This document shows positions 1-11,472 of a stretch of DNA of 64,000 bases, in pieces. Location: the NCBI GenBank assembly GCA_011800805.1, contig MPNW01000013.1, positions 257,533 through 321,532 on the forward strand. Direction: 5' to 3'. The notes beneath the pieces are model-generated. The model was not told where the DNA came from, did not search any database, and saw nothing but the letters and a program-made list of their open reading frames with translations. Numbering within the stretch: the first letter of the stretch is position 1; every line of letters starts with the position of its first letter. Both the position numbers and the translations under genes were made by a program. The stretch is from Hirudo medicinalis. Lineage: Eukaryota > Annelida > Clitellata > Hirudinida > Hirudinidae.

Positions 1-72
1 GTCGTCGTCTTCGTCATCATCACCACCATCATCATCATCGAGCTCAAATGGTCAGCTAACATGTTAAACTTC

Positions 73-74
<2 letters not shown>

Positions 75-106
<32 letters not shown>

Positions 107-121
107 TAATAATAATAATAA
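75..121. repeat. (AAT)n microsatellite
   Basis: Near-perfect AAT run just left of the first recognised RASEF exon; it forms part of that intron. Confidence 0.9.
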
Positions 122-144
122 TTTTTATTTTTTTTTAAATTAAG

Positions 145-1996
145 GAAAAAATGAAGGAGAGGCAAATGAGGGAAGATCTGGAGAAAGAATTGAAGGAGAA
201 AGACAAGCAACTGCAAGATCTCATACAAAACCATCAGAGGGTTGTATTGATGATGATGGTGATGATGATGGTGATGGTGATGCTGATGATGACGATGATG
301 GTGATGATGATGATGATGATAACGACGATGACGACGACGATGAATAACAACATTGATTTATTGATTTAATTGACCTTAATTGGTTCACATGAACAACGTT
401 GCCATTCATGTGAAAGGATTGAATGGACAAAAGTAGGTCGGATGATGAATATTAGCATCCTCATGAATAATGCATCGTTCACAAACTAGATGGAGCAGAT
501 GCTAGCTGGTCTCAACTCCACGGAAACAGGGACGAAACAGGAGAATGAGAGGCTCATGAAGGTTCACTCAGTCATCATTACTCATTGTAATGATTTGCAT
601 TACGCTAATTTGTGCAATTAATATTCATAATCACTCAATTATCAAAGCACGTTATAATGATCTTCATTTCCACAATGCATGCTAATTTATGCGTTGGCGC
701 TCAATTAGTCTTCATAATCACTCAATCATCGATATGGCGATCTGCATTATCATAACGTACGCTCATTCAGGAGAAGAGGTTGCTCGAGTCAAAACTTGAT
801 GAATCCTTGAAAGAGCTCGATGAAAGTAGGACACACATCAACCAATTACGCTTGCAGCAGAAGGAGGAGAAGAGAAATAGAGCTCTGTAATTATGATAAT
901 TTATTCATTACGTGATAATTAAATGTTATTAATTAGCTAATAATATTATTAACAGTAATCTCAACAATAATGATTATTATCATCTCAACCGTTTCAGAGC
1001 AGCCCTACAAGCTACCGAAGGGATTGCCATTGAGAGGGAAGGTCTTGTCAGACAGTTGGACATCTTGAGGTGAATGATTCAATATTAATAATTATTATTA
1101 TTATTATTATAGCAATTTATAATTAAATTTAGCTATTGTAAAATTGTGATTATTTGTGTGGAAATATGATGGTATATATATATATTTTATATTATTATTT
1201 GATAACAAAATGTTACATCGCACATGTTCGACCTAAATTCATCCTTGAATCTTATTGGCCAACAGGGAAATGAACAAAAAGTTGAGGGACGAAAGAGATG
1301 AAGCTGAACTGAGAAGGGTAAGTCTCACTGGCTGGTTCCACTAACCAATCGTTGTGTAAACTCTTGTGTAAACAGATGAAGGGCTAAAAATAAGCAGTAC
1401 TAGATGCATTCAATAAGAATTAATGACATAATTTATAACCTGACTACAGCCAGTCGCCCAACCAATCGGCTGACGACAAATAAAAACTAACGAACATAAC
1501 TAAACATGAACGAATGAAAACATCAACAATAACATTTTCCTCTTCAGCTTTACGGAAACAACTTAGGAGAGGTTGGTCTTGGTTCGACTTGTACTTAATG
1601 TTAATGACCGTTGGCTTGCCTACTCAATAACTAACAACTCGTTACGACATGAGGTCACTCATCTTCATTTACTCTTCTCCATTCCATCGCCAGTTTGGAG
1701 AGATGGCGCCAAATTTCCAGAGGAGCATCTCGTACAGGGACGGACAGGACGGCGACGGAAATGGAGCGAATTCAAGCGTTGAAAACAAATCAGCTGAAGG
1801 AACTGACGGATTGGTAGGTTGTCGAGAGAGTCATGAGGCCGAGAAACTCAAATTCGTACATTATTATGTATTATTATGCAAATGCAATTATGTTAATATG
1901 ATGATGATAATAATAATAACGACGACGACGACGACGATGATGATGATGATAATAATAGTATTAATAATAATAACGACGACGATGATGATGATGATG

Positions 1997-2061
<65 letters not shown>

Positions 2062-2676
2062 GACGACGACGATGATGATGACGACGATGGCGATGGTGGC
2101 AATGATAATCCGTTAATAATAATTTATCTCTTTAATGACGTCGTCGATATTGTTAGCATTGTTAGAATCCTTCAATCGCTTGCACCATCAACAGGGCGTT
2201 CCAAAGAGACTGTCAGAAAAGAGGGGATCGATCCTTTCAAATTACATCCCAAACATGCCTTGGAGGTCAGTCTTAAAAGTTCAAAGTTCAGTTTACAACT
2301 AAATCTATAACAACTAATTTATGAATAAATTAATGTTTGCATTGTTATCGATCAATTGAGCAAAAGTTTAAAATAAGACTTTGTGAATTTTAATTTGCGA
2401 TTTTATAAATGAAGAAATAAGACGATGACGAAAATATACCACACATTCCTTATGCCGGAGAGCTTAACGTAGAATAACATTACGACCATCTGATGACATT
2501 TCTGGCATCACGTTAACATCACACTAACAACACGCAGACCAAGTGAAGACGATGACATGTTTGAGGAAGAGATCGAATGCGATGACGATCACTACCAAAC
2601 AAACTCCATCAACCATTGGGTGCTCTTCCTGATGAGGATGGGTGAGCAGGAAATACATCTTACTCTCTCCCTCCCC

Positions 2677-2717
<41 letters not shown>

Positions 2718-2795
2718 ATTCATATGAATAATTCATATTCATTCATATAATATATACACATTCATATATATATATATATATAATTCATTTCAAAC

Positions 2796-2832
<37 letters not shown>

Positions 2833-4409
2833 TTTCAAACATTCTCCTCATTTTAGTTTCCAGGACGGTCTTCCACTGAGGAGAAGGTCTGCTATTGGTT
2901 GATTTAAATAGTTTTAAGTTTAACTGGAATGTCTATGAAAATGATTTATTTGTTTATTTGTTTATGTATAAGTGTGTATTTATTTGTTTATTTGTTTGTG
3001 TAGAAGTGTGTGCAGAGCAACTCAAAAAAGAGAGCAACCGGTTGGAGCCAATAGTTCGACTGAAAATATAGAAGATCGCTACCAGGTTGTCCTGATTGGC
3101 TAATCTGCAATATGGCATGACCTAATTTTGGCCAATTGTATTTCAGAATTACGAATCAATGACTCCCATAAGGTTGTTCAAGGTCGTGTTCGTAGGAGAT
3201 TCAGCAGTTGGGAAGAGTAGCTTCATCCATCAGTTTTGTTCTAATTCTTTCAAAGAAACATTCCAAGCCACAATTGGTGGGTGATTTTTGGGTTGCGTTG
3301 ACTTTCCATCAATGATGGATGTTGATTAAATCGAGAATATTCTTTTTAATAACGCAAAATTGTTTAAATATCCTGATAATTCTCGACAGGTGTGGATTTT
3401 CAGGTGAAAAACATAAAAATCGACGACCAGGTTGTCGCCATCCAAGTCTGGGACACTGCTGGGCAAGAGAGGTCAATAACCATCATCATCATCGCCATCG
3501 TCATCGTCGTCGTCGTCGTCATCGTCATCATCATCAGCATCAGCACCATCACCGTCACCGTCATCGTCGTCATCATCATCGTCATCATCATCAACAACAA
3601 CAGGTTCCGCAGCATAACAAAACAGTACTTCCGCAAGGCTGACGGCGTCCTGGTTATGTATGACGTCACGAATGAGGCATCGTTCAAGAACGTGAGAAGT
3701 TGGATGGCCAGTGTGCAGGTGACTAAATGATCATCGTCGTCGTCGCCGTCATCATCATCCGTGATGTCGCCATCAACATCATCGTCGTCATCTCTAATAG
3801 GATGGCACAGAAGAAGGCACGGTGATAATGCTTGCGGGCAACAAGATGGATCTTGTGGACGATGACAACCCTCAAGTGGTTGGATTCAAAGATGGCCAGA
3901 GGCTGGCAGAGGTAAGGGAAGAATCATTTGGACGGGGGCATGCCTTTGACGTCAGCCAATAGGACATTGATATTGATTTACCGAACTGTATTCGTACTAA
4001 ATAAAAAAAAAAGCAGTATTATCATAAATTCTTCTGTCGAAACATTTCAATGAAATTATAATTACAGCTATTATTATTCAATAGTTTTCTAACCAGTCAA
4101 GTTAATGATTGCATGATTATGAAATACCAAACTGTCAATTGAAATTGGTATATTTATTAAAATCGCTATAATTGTTGTAATTATTAGATTTGTTACGTTG
4201 GTTCCAATTATCGCATTGGTTGTTATTGTTGTAATAAAGGAATACTCAGCTCTTTTCCAAGAGACCAGCGCCAAAACGGGTTCTAACGTCTACGAAACTG
4301 TCGAAGCAATGGCCAGGTACTATTCGCAAGTCAATTTAATAACATGTGGAAATAATAATGATATTAACATCAATAATAATAACAATAATAATATTAATAA
4401 TAATAATAA

Positions 4410-4441
<32 letters not shown>

Positions 4442-4652
4442 TAAAAGTTAATTTATATTACACTCATAGCGTCAGAGGAGCCTAACTAATTCTCTTTACT
4501 ATGCAAATGTAAACATAACAGTGTATACTACGAGAAGTATAACATTTCATCTTTTCCATTCTTCCAGGTTGTTGTGCGAAAGAGAAGATGAGAACCTGGA
4601 GAAGGCTCTTCAGCTGACCACTGGCACAAAGAAGAAAGGCTGTTGCAAGTGA
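145..4652 (+). CDS. RASEF: RASEF/CRACR2A-type large Rab GTPase (3' part of gene)
   Basis: Seventeen exons seen: 145-240, 490-561, 771-886, 998-1069, 1266-1317, 1548-1571, 1694-1813, 2195-2265, 2538-2619, 2864-2886, 3016-3085, 3147-3276, 3390-3471, 3604-3718, 3801-3911, 4240-4316, 4568-4652, about 465 residues; the N-terminus lies left of the window. The first exons encode a Glu/Lys-rich coiled coil, then an acidic linker, then a complete Rab domain: P-loop GDSAVGKS, switch I TIGVDF, WDTAGQER, RabF-like FRKADGVLVMYDV, GNKMD, ETSAK, and a C-terminal CCK that could be prenylated. Family members couple Ca2+ sensing (EF-hands, off-window here) to vesicle traffic. The core resembles RASEF (Rab45) slightly more than CRACR2A (Rab46), so orthology is open. 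The 2619 donor (GTGCTC) was chosen because the better GTGAGC donor at 2642 breaks the phase; this is the weakest junction. Confidence 0.85.
245..347. repeat. (GAT)n microsatellite in RASEF intron
   Basis: GAT/GGT/GAC interrupted array starting a few bases after the donor at 241. It translates as poly-Met or poly-Asp in shadow frames, which are not genes. Confidence 0.9.
1898..2100. repeat. Compound GAT/ACG/AAT trinucleotide array in RASEF intron
   Basis: About 200 bp of alternating blocks of GAT, ACG and AAT repeats in the intron between exons 1694-1813 and 2195-2265. The block structure suggests successive expansion of point-mutated units. Confidence 0.9.
2661..2830. repeat. (CT)n and (TA)n dinucleotide tracts
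   Basis: A CT-rich tract runs into (TA)n, and a second (TA)n lies at about 2766-2830. Both are in the small RASEF intron 2620-2863. Confidence 0.85.
3472..3603 (+). repeat. 132 bp intron made almost wholly of CAT/CGT repeats, open in frame
   Basis: The intron starts GTCAAT and ends CAACAG, and almost everything between is CAT/CGT/CAA repeat. It splits the switch II codons of the RASEF Rab domain (WDTAGQER | FRSITKQ). Its length is 44 codons with no stop in the host frame, so retention would insert an Ile/Val-rich segment without shifting the frame. Confidence 0.85.
4350..4442. repeat. (AAT)n microsatellite in last RASEF intron
   Basis: AAC/AAT run between exons 4240-4316 and 4568-4652. It lies directly left of a short match to the LINE 3' tail at 4465-4483. 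Confidence 0.85.
4465..4483 (-). mobile_element. Short remnant matching the LINE 3' tail
   Basis: Nineteen bases match the 3'-terminal part of the LINE copies at about 24693 and 53951 with one mismatch, and the adjacent microsatellite lies on the same side. It may be a very short 5'-truncated insertion; the match is too short to be certain. Confidence 0.35.
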
Positions 4653-6306
4653 TATTCGTAGTAGTACGATGTTAGAATGATGTCGACTGTTATGGTGATG
4701 ATGATGATAATGTATGAAATAACGAATGGTATGGTAATGATGATCGCATACTGATGATGATTTATGTGGTGCCACGGAAAGTGCCATTTTTGCCCAATCA
4801 CTTGATCAATCGATTCACGTGTATTTCTATTTATGTCATTTTTGTTGCTTCATTAGTTCATGATATCTGTGGTCGCAGAGGAAGAGGGAATGCCTGATTT
4901 GGTTTTTTCTTTTTTTGTTTGGTTTTCGTGTCAAATGTAGTTCCACACATTTGTTTAAAAATCGAAACATTGTCCTACTTAGAACCAACGATCGCGCAAT
5001 GCTTTCAAAGCAGACACAGCTACTTTTGAGTAGCTCGAATTTTTGGTCTTGGAGGTGGAGCAAGGGCTTTTTGTAGATCTATTTCTGAGTAAATTCACAT
5101 TTTATTGACGCTCGCTGTTTTCAATTTAAATGAAACTGACAAATTTATCGAATCGTCAAAAATATTCACTTTTTCTATTACGTTCATTTTCTTACACGTC
5201 CACGCAGCTGAGACTAAGTTAGCATTTTTTGAATTATGTTGATGAATATTATTCATTCGTATGTATATATATATGTAAAGGTCTGGGTTTTGTAACAATG
5301 TTGCTAAGATATGACAATTTATTCGGTTCTGGGTCCTTCAGTTCACAACTCGACGTGTCTTAAATCTACCGATGCTCACTTTAAAACGGTTTGTAAATGT
5401 TATTTTTTAAAGATTACATTTAAATTACATGCAATTCATCGCATTAAATATTCACATCTCAATAAATTCTTCTGAAGTTCATGTCCACACTTTCAATTTC
5501 GAGCAGCACTAAATATGTTAAGAATTGAATTGGTTCCACATAAAGTCGTTGCCAATTTCAAAGCAGTGCAGACTTTGCAGGTCCACAGAATCGTTCTTTG
5601 GTTGATCTGTTCTCCTCCATGCATCTGCTCACCAAACACCAAAAAAACGATGTTTGCTTTAATTCTTGGGAATTATTATTTCCAACAAAAGTATCGATTT
5701 TAAATAATAAATCACAAATATACAGCTAGATGAGCGAAAACAATTAAAAACTTACTAACATTTGAGAATGAAGAACAATTTAACTAACAGGTGATAGCAA
5801 ATACTATTTACTAAATAGTATTATCGTTAAAACGGCAACCTTAAGTCAATAATAATAATAATAATAAAAATAATAATAGTAATAATAATAATCCTGGCTC
5901 AACATGAAAAACACAGGTGATTTTCAAAAAGTATTTCTGGAGGTGTGATGATGCAAGAATAATCAAAGTAGTGTTAATACTTTTACCAGTGAACTGAATC
6001 GAGGGCTTTTGTAAATGTTTGTCGGGAGGAGCACGTAAGAGCACAAGTCGATCAGTGAAATTATATCTCGTGCCGGTACTTTGCAATATTTACAAGGGAA
6101 TGACTCGACGACCGGAGGTTAAAACAAATATACGAATGAACGAAAGTCAACGACGAAAACATCACTCAACAAACTAAAATTCAAAACGTCTGCAGTAGTA
6201 ACTCTCAGCTGCTTTAATAACCAACCATGATCAATCTGCACTTAGGCGATGGGGTGGAGAGGTGGGGAGGGACTTAAACATTGCTCCACCTCTAAATAAA
6301 AATTCA
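4653..6306. other. Intergenic between convergent RASEF and ACBD5-like genes
   Basis: No coding exon recognised. It should hold both 3' UTRs; an AATAAA at about 5460 could serve the RASEF transcript. A short AAT microsatellite lies at 5850-5893. Confidence 0.6.
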
Positions 6307-8750
6307 TTAACTCCTCCTACTGGTTCTAGAGTATCTGTTGAAGAGGAGGGCGACGACGACAGGCCACAAGACAACAAAGCACAATCCTGGCACCTTGTAC
6401 TGATTCAAGAAGTCGAAAACCTTCAGCACTCGGATCTGCAAATAAAAGACGGATATTGTTGTTATTAATATAATTAAGCCGACATGATTAACACCGATAC
6501 CAGTGCAACTGCCCCAAGCCTAGCATACAATTTAAAACTAACAAAGGCACGAGCTCGCTCGAACTATCTTATCCAAAACGAAATAAATTTAAATGAACGT
6601 TCAAATGAATATTCACGAGCGAGCATCGATCAGCTCCATTGGCGACCCTCGCGGATGAGCTGAAAACAGTAATTAATCTCGACCGATACCTTTTTGTCGT
6701 GCAGTTCATTCAACGTCGCGATCTGCTTCTCCAACTCGAAGACATTTCTTTGCATGGCCTCGACTGCCGCGCCAACCTTCGACAGGATGTCGTCGTTTTT
6801 GCTGTCGTCGACTTTCACGACGGATCGTAGGAGGGAGTCGTCGGTTTGCACAGACGCACTGGACGTTAACTTTCCGGCAGTTTCTAGAAGAACTCTACCC
6901 GACGAGCTGGTAAGATGGTGCGACTGAGACTGCTCTTCCTGGAGGCAAACAATTAAGAAAGAATAATTAAAAAAATAATTATAATCGATCATTCGTGCGG
7001 TTTTGTACAGAAAGGACGCGAGTCCACCGCTCGTGTGTCACGATCGTGAGACGACAATTACCTGATGAAAGGGGATGTCGATGGTGTCGCAGAACTCATC
7101 CTCGTCAAAAGTGTCATCACTGATGACAGAATGGTTGACAATTGATTCTTTATTAACTCCATCTTCATTTTCGCTACTATCATCGTTATCATCATCATCA
7201 TCATCATCATCATCGTCTTCTTCATTTTCAGCATCTTCATCTTCTCCATTACCTTCATCTTCGACATCATCAGAAGTGTTGCCAGAGTCCTGACATTCGT
7301 CATTTTGGCCGACCTTTGCATTCTCAGATGATTTGTTATCATTCATGACCTTCGAACTTTCTATGAAAAGAGGCTCTGATAAGGAGATATCAATATTTGT
7401 CTGACAATATTTGGGACACTTGACTCCCTGCACGAAGCCATTGATATGTTCGGTATTTTCAGATTCGCGGAGTTTGTTATTTTGGTCTTCCACGAGTAGC
7501 GAGCAATCTGAAACTTTCTTGCATTGCGACTTTGGATCACCTTCAAACGATTGATCACTTTCAATAATCATTGGATGCTTAGAATTCAGGTCGGTCTTGT
7601 CGTTTCTCTCGTCGACCATCTCGTAGAAGTTGCCGAGTTTTTCGACAAAGTCTTGGACAACTTCTGTTTGTGGCATGGCTTCCACAATCTGAAGAGGAAA
7701 TGAACATTGTCATCATTACAACATTTTTGAAACTATGCCTAAAAGATGAATAATGAAATTAATTAATATTTACCATTACCTTCTTGAGTTCATTAACATA
7801 TTCCTGCTTGGCCTGTTCTGAAGACATGGTGCCTAGCTGCTTCCATGCATCCCTTTAATGAGATTGTTAATTAGGCATAAATTATACATGTGGAAGTTTC
7901 TAAATTACCATCTCATTAACCCTCTAGAAAGCACAATAACATTAAATGATTATTAATTATAATGACGTTAATTATTCATTATTCATATCCACTTGCCATT
8001 TGGCCCTGCCCACGACATCGTAGAAGGCAGGCTTCGGTGTGTGACATTCCCCATAGATGGCTTGTTTGTAGAAGGCATAAAATGTCAACATCATTGTTGT
8101 TGACGGCTGGAATGTACCTTAATGAATCATGTCATGATTACTAAAATATTTGATTTACGTTTAAATTCCTACATAAACACATAAATTTATAATATAAAAA
8201 GCCCATATAAAGCAGACAATTGACCAAAATAGCTTCCAGATAATTTACAATTGCATTGAATGTCGGATGGATATTTTAAGATGATGCAATTAGTGCTGAC
8301 CAAATTTGGTAAAAAAATAACACAAAATATCCATTGAAACTGTTTAAATCATGCACATGATTCTGTAAGGGCATATTTGGAGATATACTTGATGGTGATT
8401 AACATATTATTTAGGGCTAATCTACTTTACAGTATACATAATGGCATCCAGCAGCTTTATATACTCACCTAGTCTTTGATTTTCATTTGAATAATTTTTA
8501 AATTTTGCCATTATTAATTTGATCTAGCCAAGTCATAAAACGTTGCACTAAAAAAAAATCATAGGTGCGCATTTAAACCGATATCTAAATTAATTGCTGT
8601 ACATAAAGTGTTGTCAAGCATAACAAATCTGCATTATTTGAACAAATTTCGCTAAATGATTTAAAAAATGGTTGCAACAATACCTCCATGCTTGGCGAAA
8701 CTTTGGACGACTTTTACTCCTGCATCAAACTGTTCCTTAATGGAAGTCAT
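6307..8750 (-). CDS. ACBD5: Acyl-CoA-binding domain protein, ACBD4/ACBD5-like
   Basis: Six exons, read downwards: 8684-8750, 7997-8117, 7780-7852, 7062-7688, 6690-6938, 6307-6435; 421 residues with continuous phase. Residues 1 to about 88 form an acyl-CoA-binding domain (FYAFYKQA, then KWDAW across an exon junction). A long acidic linker with an Asp run follows, then a FFAT-like motif EFCDTID, a coiled-coil segment (VFELEKQIATLNELHDKK), and a C-terminal hydrophobic helix followed by basic residues and the stop (tail NRYSRTSRRS). In vertebrates this architecture binds very-long-chain acyl-CoA and tethers peroxisomes to ER through VAP; the same role here is inferred. The second intron uses a GC donor (GCAAGT), needed to restore KWDAW. 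Human ACBD5 is somewhat longer. ACBD4 and ACBD5 are not separable from this sequence. Confidence 0.92.
7077..7097 (-). other. FFAT-like VAP-binding motif in ACBD5-like protein
   Basis: Encodes EFCDTID within an acidic flank (DDTFDED before it). It sits where vertebrate ACBD5 carries its FFAT-like motif, between the acidic linker and the coiled coil. VAP binding is inferred from family knowledge. Confidence 0.7.
7184..7216 (-). repeat. Coding (GAT/GAC)n encoding an Asp tract
   Basis: An in-frame trinucleotide run gives roughly ten consecutive Asp in the ACBD5-like linker. The same repeat class fills the introns of neighbouring genes, but here it lies inside a coding exon. Confidence 0.85.
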
Positions 8751-9293
8751 GTTTATAAAACAATTAAATGTCACAATTTACAAAATCGATACGCGAATCA
8801 CAACAGTCATTCAATCAGGAGCATAGTAAACAACGGTAACCAAAGACATTGATTTAAGGTTAAAGCGACTGAAGCGTTTAAAGATTAATTGCAGATTTAT
8901 TTAAATTGCATAAAATACTTTTAAAATTATTAAATTTTACGAATCAACAAGTTTACGCTTGCTCATTTTTACGTTGTGATAATTATATAAGCATGCTCCT
9001 AATACAATAAAATCCGATAACCTGATCTATTATAAGCCAAATTTATTTCAATGATCAGCGAGCCTGCTAAAGTTTGAATCTTTTACCATAGATAACATCA
9101 ATTTCTTTTGCGATCCATCAATGTCATTATATTGTCATTACAATGTTATTATAATGTCACTGTAATGTTATTATATTCACTGAAACTTGTTGCTTATTTC
9201 AAGCTTATTAGTTGCTTAGAAAGTCACCACTTGTTCAACTTTCTTATTTATCATAATTTATTTCAGTAACTTTCTATCGGGTATTATTCTTAT
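8751..9293. other. AT-rich region upstream of ACBD5-like gene
   Basis: Presumably holds the ACBD5-like promoter and 5' UTR. A short imperfect tandem duplication (unit about 22 bp, AATGTCA...TTATTAT) lies at about 9120-9176. No gene seen. Confidence 0.5.
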
Positions 9294-9552
9294 TGTATTG
9301 AAATAAACCGGGAGTCCACAAACTAGTAAGTTAACTAATAAGTTTATTTAGCAAGTATTCAGTGAATTGAAATGAATAATAGAGTCGAGCGTCTGAGCTT
9401 CTGGATTGTCCGGGCTGTCTTGGCTGATCTTTGCAATATAATGTTACTGACGCCTGAACATAAAAATAAACTGATTTATTCCACAGAATAATATAAATTT
9501 ATTAATTCTACAAAATAATATAATTTTAATAATTTTGCGCAGCGTTATAACA
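9294..9552 (-). repeat. LTR-like terminal segment (TG...CA) of a decayed retrotransposon
   Basis: On the minus strand the segment begins TGTTATAACG directly after a purine-rich AAGGAGGG tract, contains AATAAA, and ends TTTCAATACA. This is the expected form of a 3' LTR after a polypurine tract. No second copy was seen upstream of the gag-like region, so the 5' LTR seems lost. Confidence 0.5.
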
Positions 9553-9559
9553 CTATACC

Positions 9560-10690
9560 CTCCTTAGATCTGCTCAACCCGAACAGACATTTCTTCTTTT
9601 TCGTAATACTTCGCTAGTCGGTTGCTGTGCACCACTTTTATTTTGACTCTGGGGATGCAGCCTCTGCGTTGATGCCCATGTGTCAACTGTTTCACCAACA
9701 TATTCCTATCAGTGAGGCTAATATCTTCATTGATAATCCATTTCCAATTCGCAATTTTCTCTCAAGCACGGCTCGCAGACACCGTACCCCGAATCCGCAT
9801 CAACTCCGAAATTCCGTTGTGTTTTATCGACATCCACATCCTGCTTTTCCCAGTGTCCTAAAGATGCACATTGAAATCGCCACCAGCAGAGTCTCTGATA
9901 GACACTCGGTTGGTCTCCTGTAGTCCCACCGAAAGGTTCGATCCGGGCCTCTGGGACCAGCGAATTTTGAAAGTTCAAAGACTCGTCACAGTTGAGGATT
10001 TCACAAACAGAAACAGACTTACTTTCGTCTTCAACTTTGGGCTCCTCAGGCCTGACAATCACCGAACTGCCTCTGCACACCTCTGGCACGATTTCCTCAG
10101 CATCGTCTTACTCGCCCAGTTCATCCCCCGATTCCTCACTGCATGGAAACATCGCTTTGATCTTCAAAGTGCTTCCATCAACCATTTCCTCGGTTTTCTT
10201 TCAAACAACACCAAAGAGACAATCGGACACGGAACTGACGCATCGGATATTGGCTTGATTTTTTCGATGATTATCGCCTTCAGCTCAGTATTGCCAACTT
10301 TTAAATCCCAATGAATTTATTTAGAACATCCATCCGTGGAACTCACTACTTGATTTTTCCTCGACCTTCACTGTCAAGCTCTCGCAGTCACAGCCTGATT
10401 TCTTCGGTTCCGCAATAGAAACAACAATTTCAGCCTTTGAAACGTTGTTCCTTCAACTGTCCCTCTCCTCTCCGAGACGAATTATTCTATCAATTGCCGC
10501 CATTATGTAACTCCGATCTGTAAATACGTATTCATCCACATCATGACCATTTTCGATTAACCATGTTCCAAAAGCTCTCGCAGCTCTTCCTTAGTTCTCT
10601 TTGAGTTCAGTCGTCTTTCCCTGAGCTCGAGCCTCATTTCTGCGATATTCAATTCATCCGATATCATAATCATGATCATCTCCGATGTTT
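9560..10690 (-). mobile_element. Degenerate LTR retrotransposon internal region
   Basis: On the minus strand, 10575-10647 encodes a SAP-like motif (MRLELRERRL...KEEL) as found at the start of some Ty3/gypsy Gag proteins. Coding similarity continues in a shifted frame, with several stops. At 9601-9640 a VVHSNRLAKYYE stretch resembles the end of gypsy-type integrases, and it is followed by a purine tract and the LTR-like segment. Only about 1 kb separates the gag-like start and integrase-like tail, so protease, RT and most of integrase appear deleted. The intervening acidic reading frames are not recognised. This is a non-functional relic; the family assignment is tentative. Confidence 0.5.
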
Positions 10691-11472
10691 TTACCCCAGT
10701 TGATGTCTTTCGATCGTTTTAGGGTTTTATAGGTTCAAAATCAGAGCTCAACAATCTGATTTTAAGGGCCATTTGGATAAACAATATTAGACAGTGTTTT
10801 GTATAAGAGCACTGTTATTAAACAAGAACATGACATGAGAGGCAGGGGCAACTGTCATTTTTAAAGGCAATTTTAGGGGAATAACGTCTGCTATTAAGAA
10901 GTCCAAATCATCTTAGTTGTGCAAATTGTACTTTAACCAAATAAATGAAATAAAAACTGCTGTTAACAAATTTCGGAAATTAAATACCGTACAATTTCTT
11001 AAGTGTTGACCTTCAAAAGGCCAGCAGCTCGCTAGGATCGCTAGTGAATAGACAGTGCCGTTGCTGTTGTTCTAAAGGCGTATAATTGACGAATCGAGTT
11101 TATTGAATTTATTGGCTGTGAAACTACATTCTTCTCTGCTTCGACGATTTTCAGAGCTACTTAAGTTCGACAACATAAGGTTTTGACGCTATTTCACTGA
11201 ATGGTTTCGTTGAGAGGTTGAGCAGAATGGGGCCTATTCATTGTTTTGAATAATTTTTAGGAATGAATTACAATAATTCAAAATTGAATTAAATACTTAC
11301 TTTCTTAGTGACTTCTTCAATGGAACTTGTTTATTTTTTGTTATTTTAATCTGTCGGAAATTCATTTTATATGCGTAGATTGAGATTTTGAATGTCTGCA
11401 AACTGATGTTGGTACGTTTGACTTTTTCAGATTTCAAGTATTGAAAGTTCAATAGATTTCACGCTTTACAAG
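10691..11472. other. Intergenic upstream of the secreted-protein gene
   Basis: No coding exon recognised. The right part should hold the promoter and 5' UTR of the gene at 11473. Confidence 0.45.

Noticed and set aside
1649..2116. 155-codon ORF with poly-Ile/Met/Thr
   Set aside because: Its first part overlaps a real RASEF exon in the same frame, but the rest is read-through into an intronic trinucleotide array.
6630..6992. Overlapping plus-strand ORFs opposite the ACBD5-like coiled-coil exon
   Set aside because: They are antisense shadows of exon 6690-6938, which has correct splice sites and phase on the minus strand.
9930..9960. GGTTCGATCC box resembling a tRNA T-arm, or on the other strand a primer-binding site
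   Set aside because: The flanking bases do not pair as a T-stem, there is no A box or anticodon arm at the right distance, and as a primer-binding site it would lie downstream of the gag-like region.
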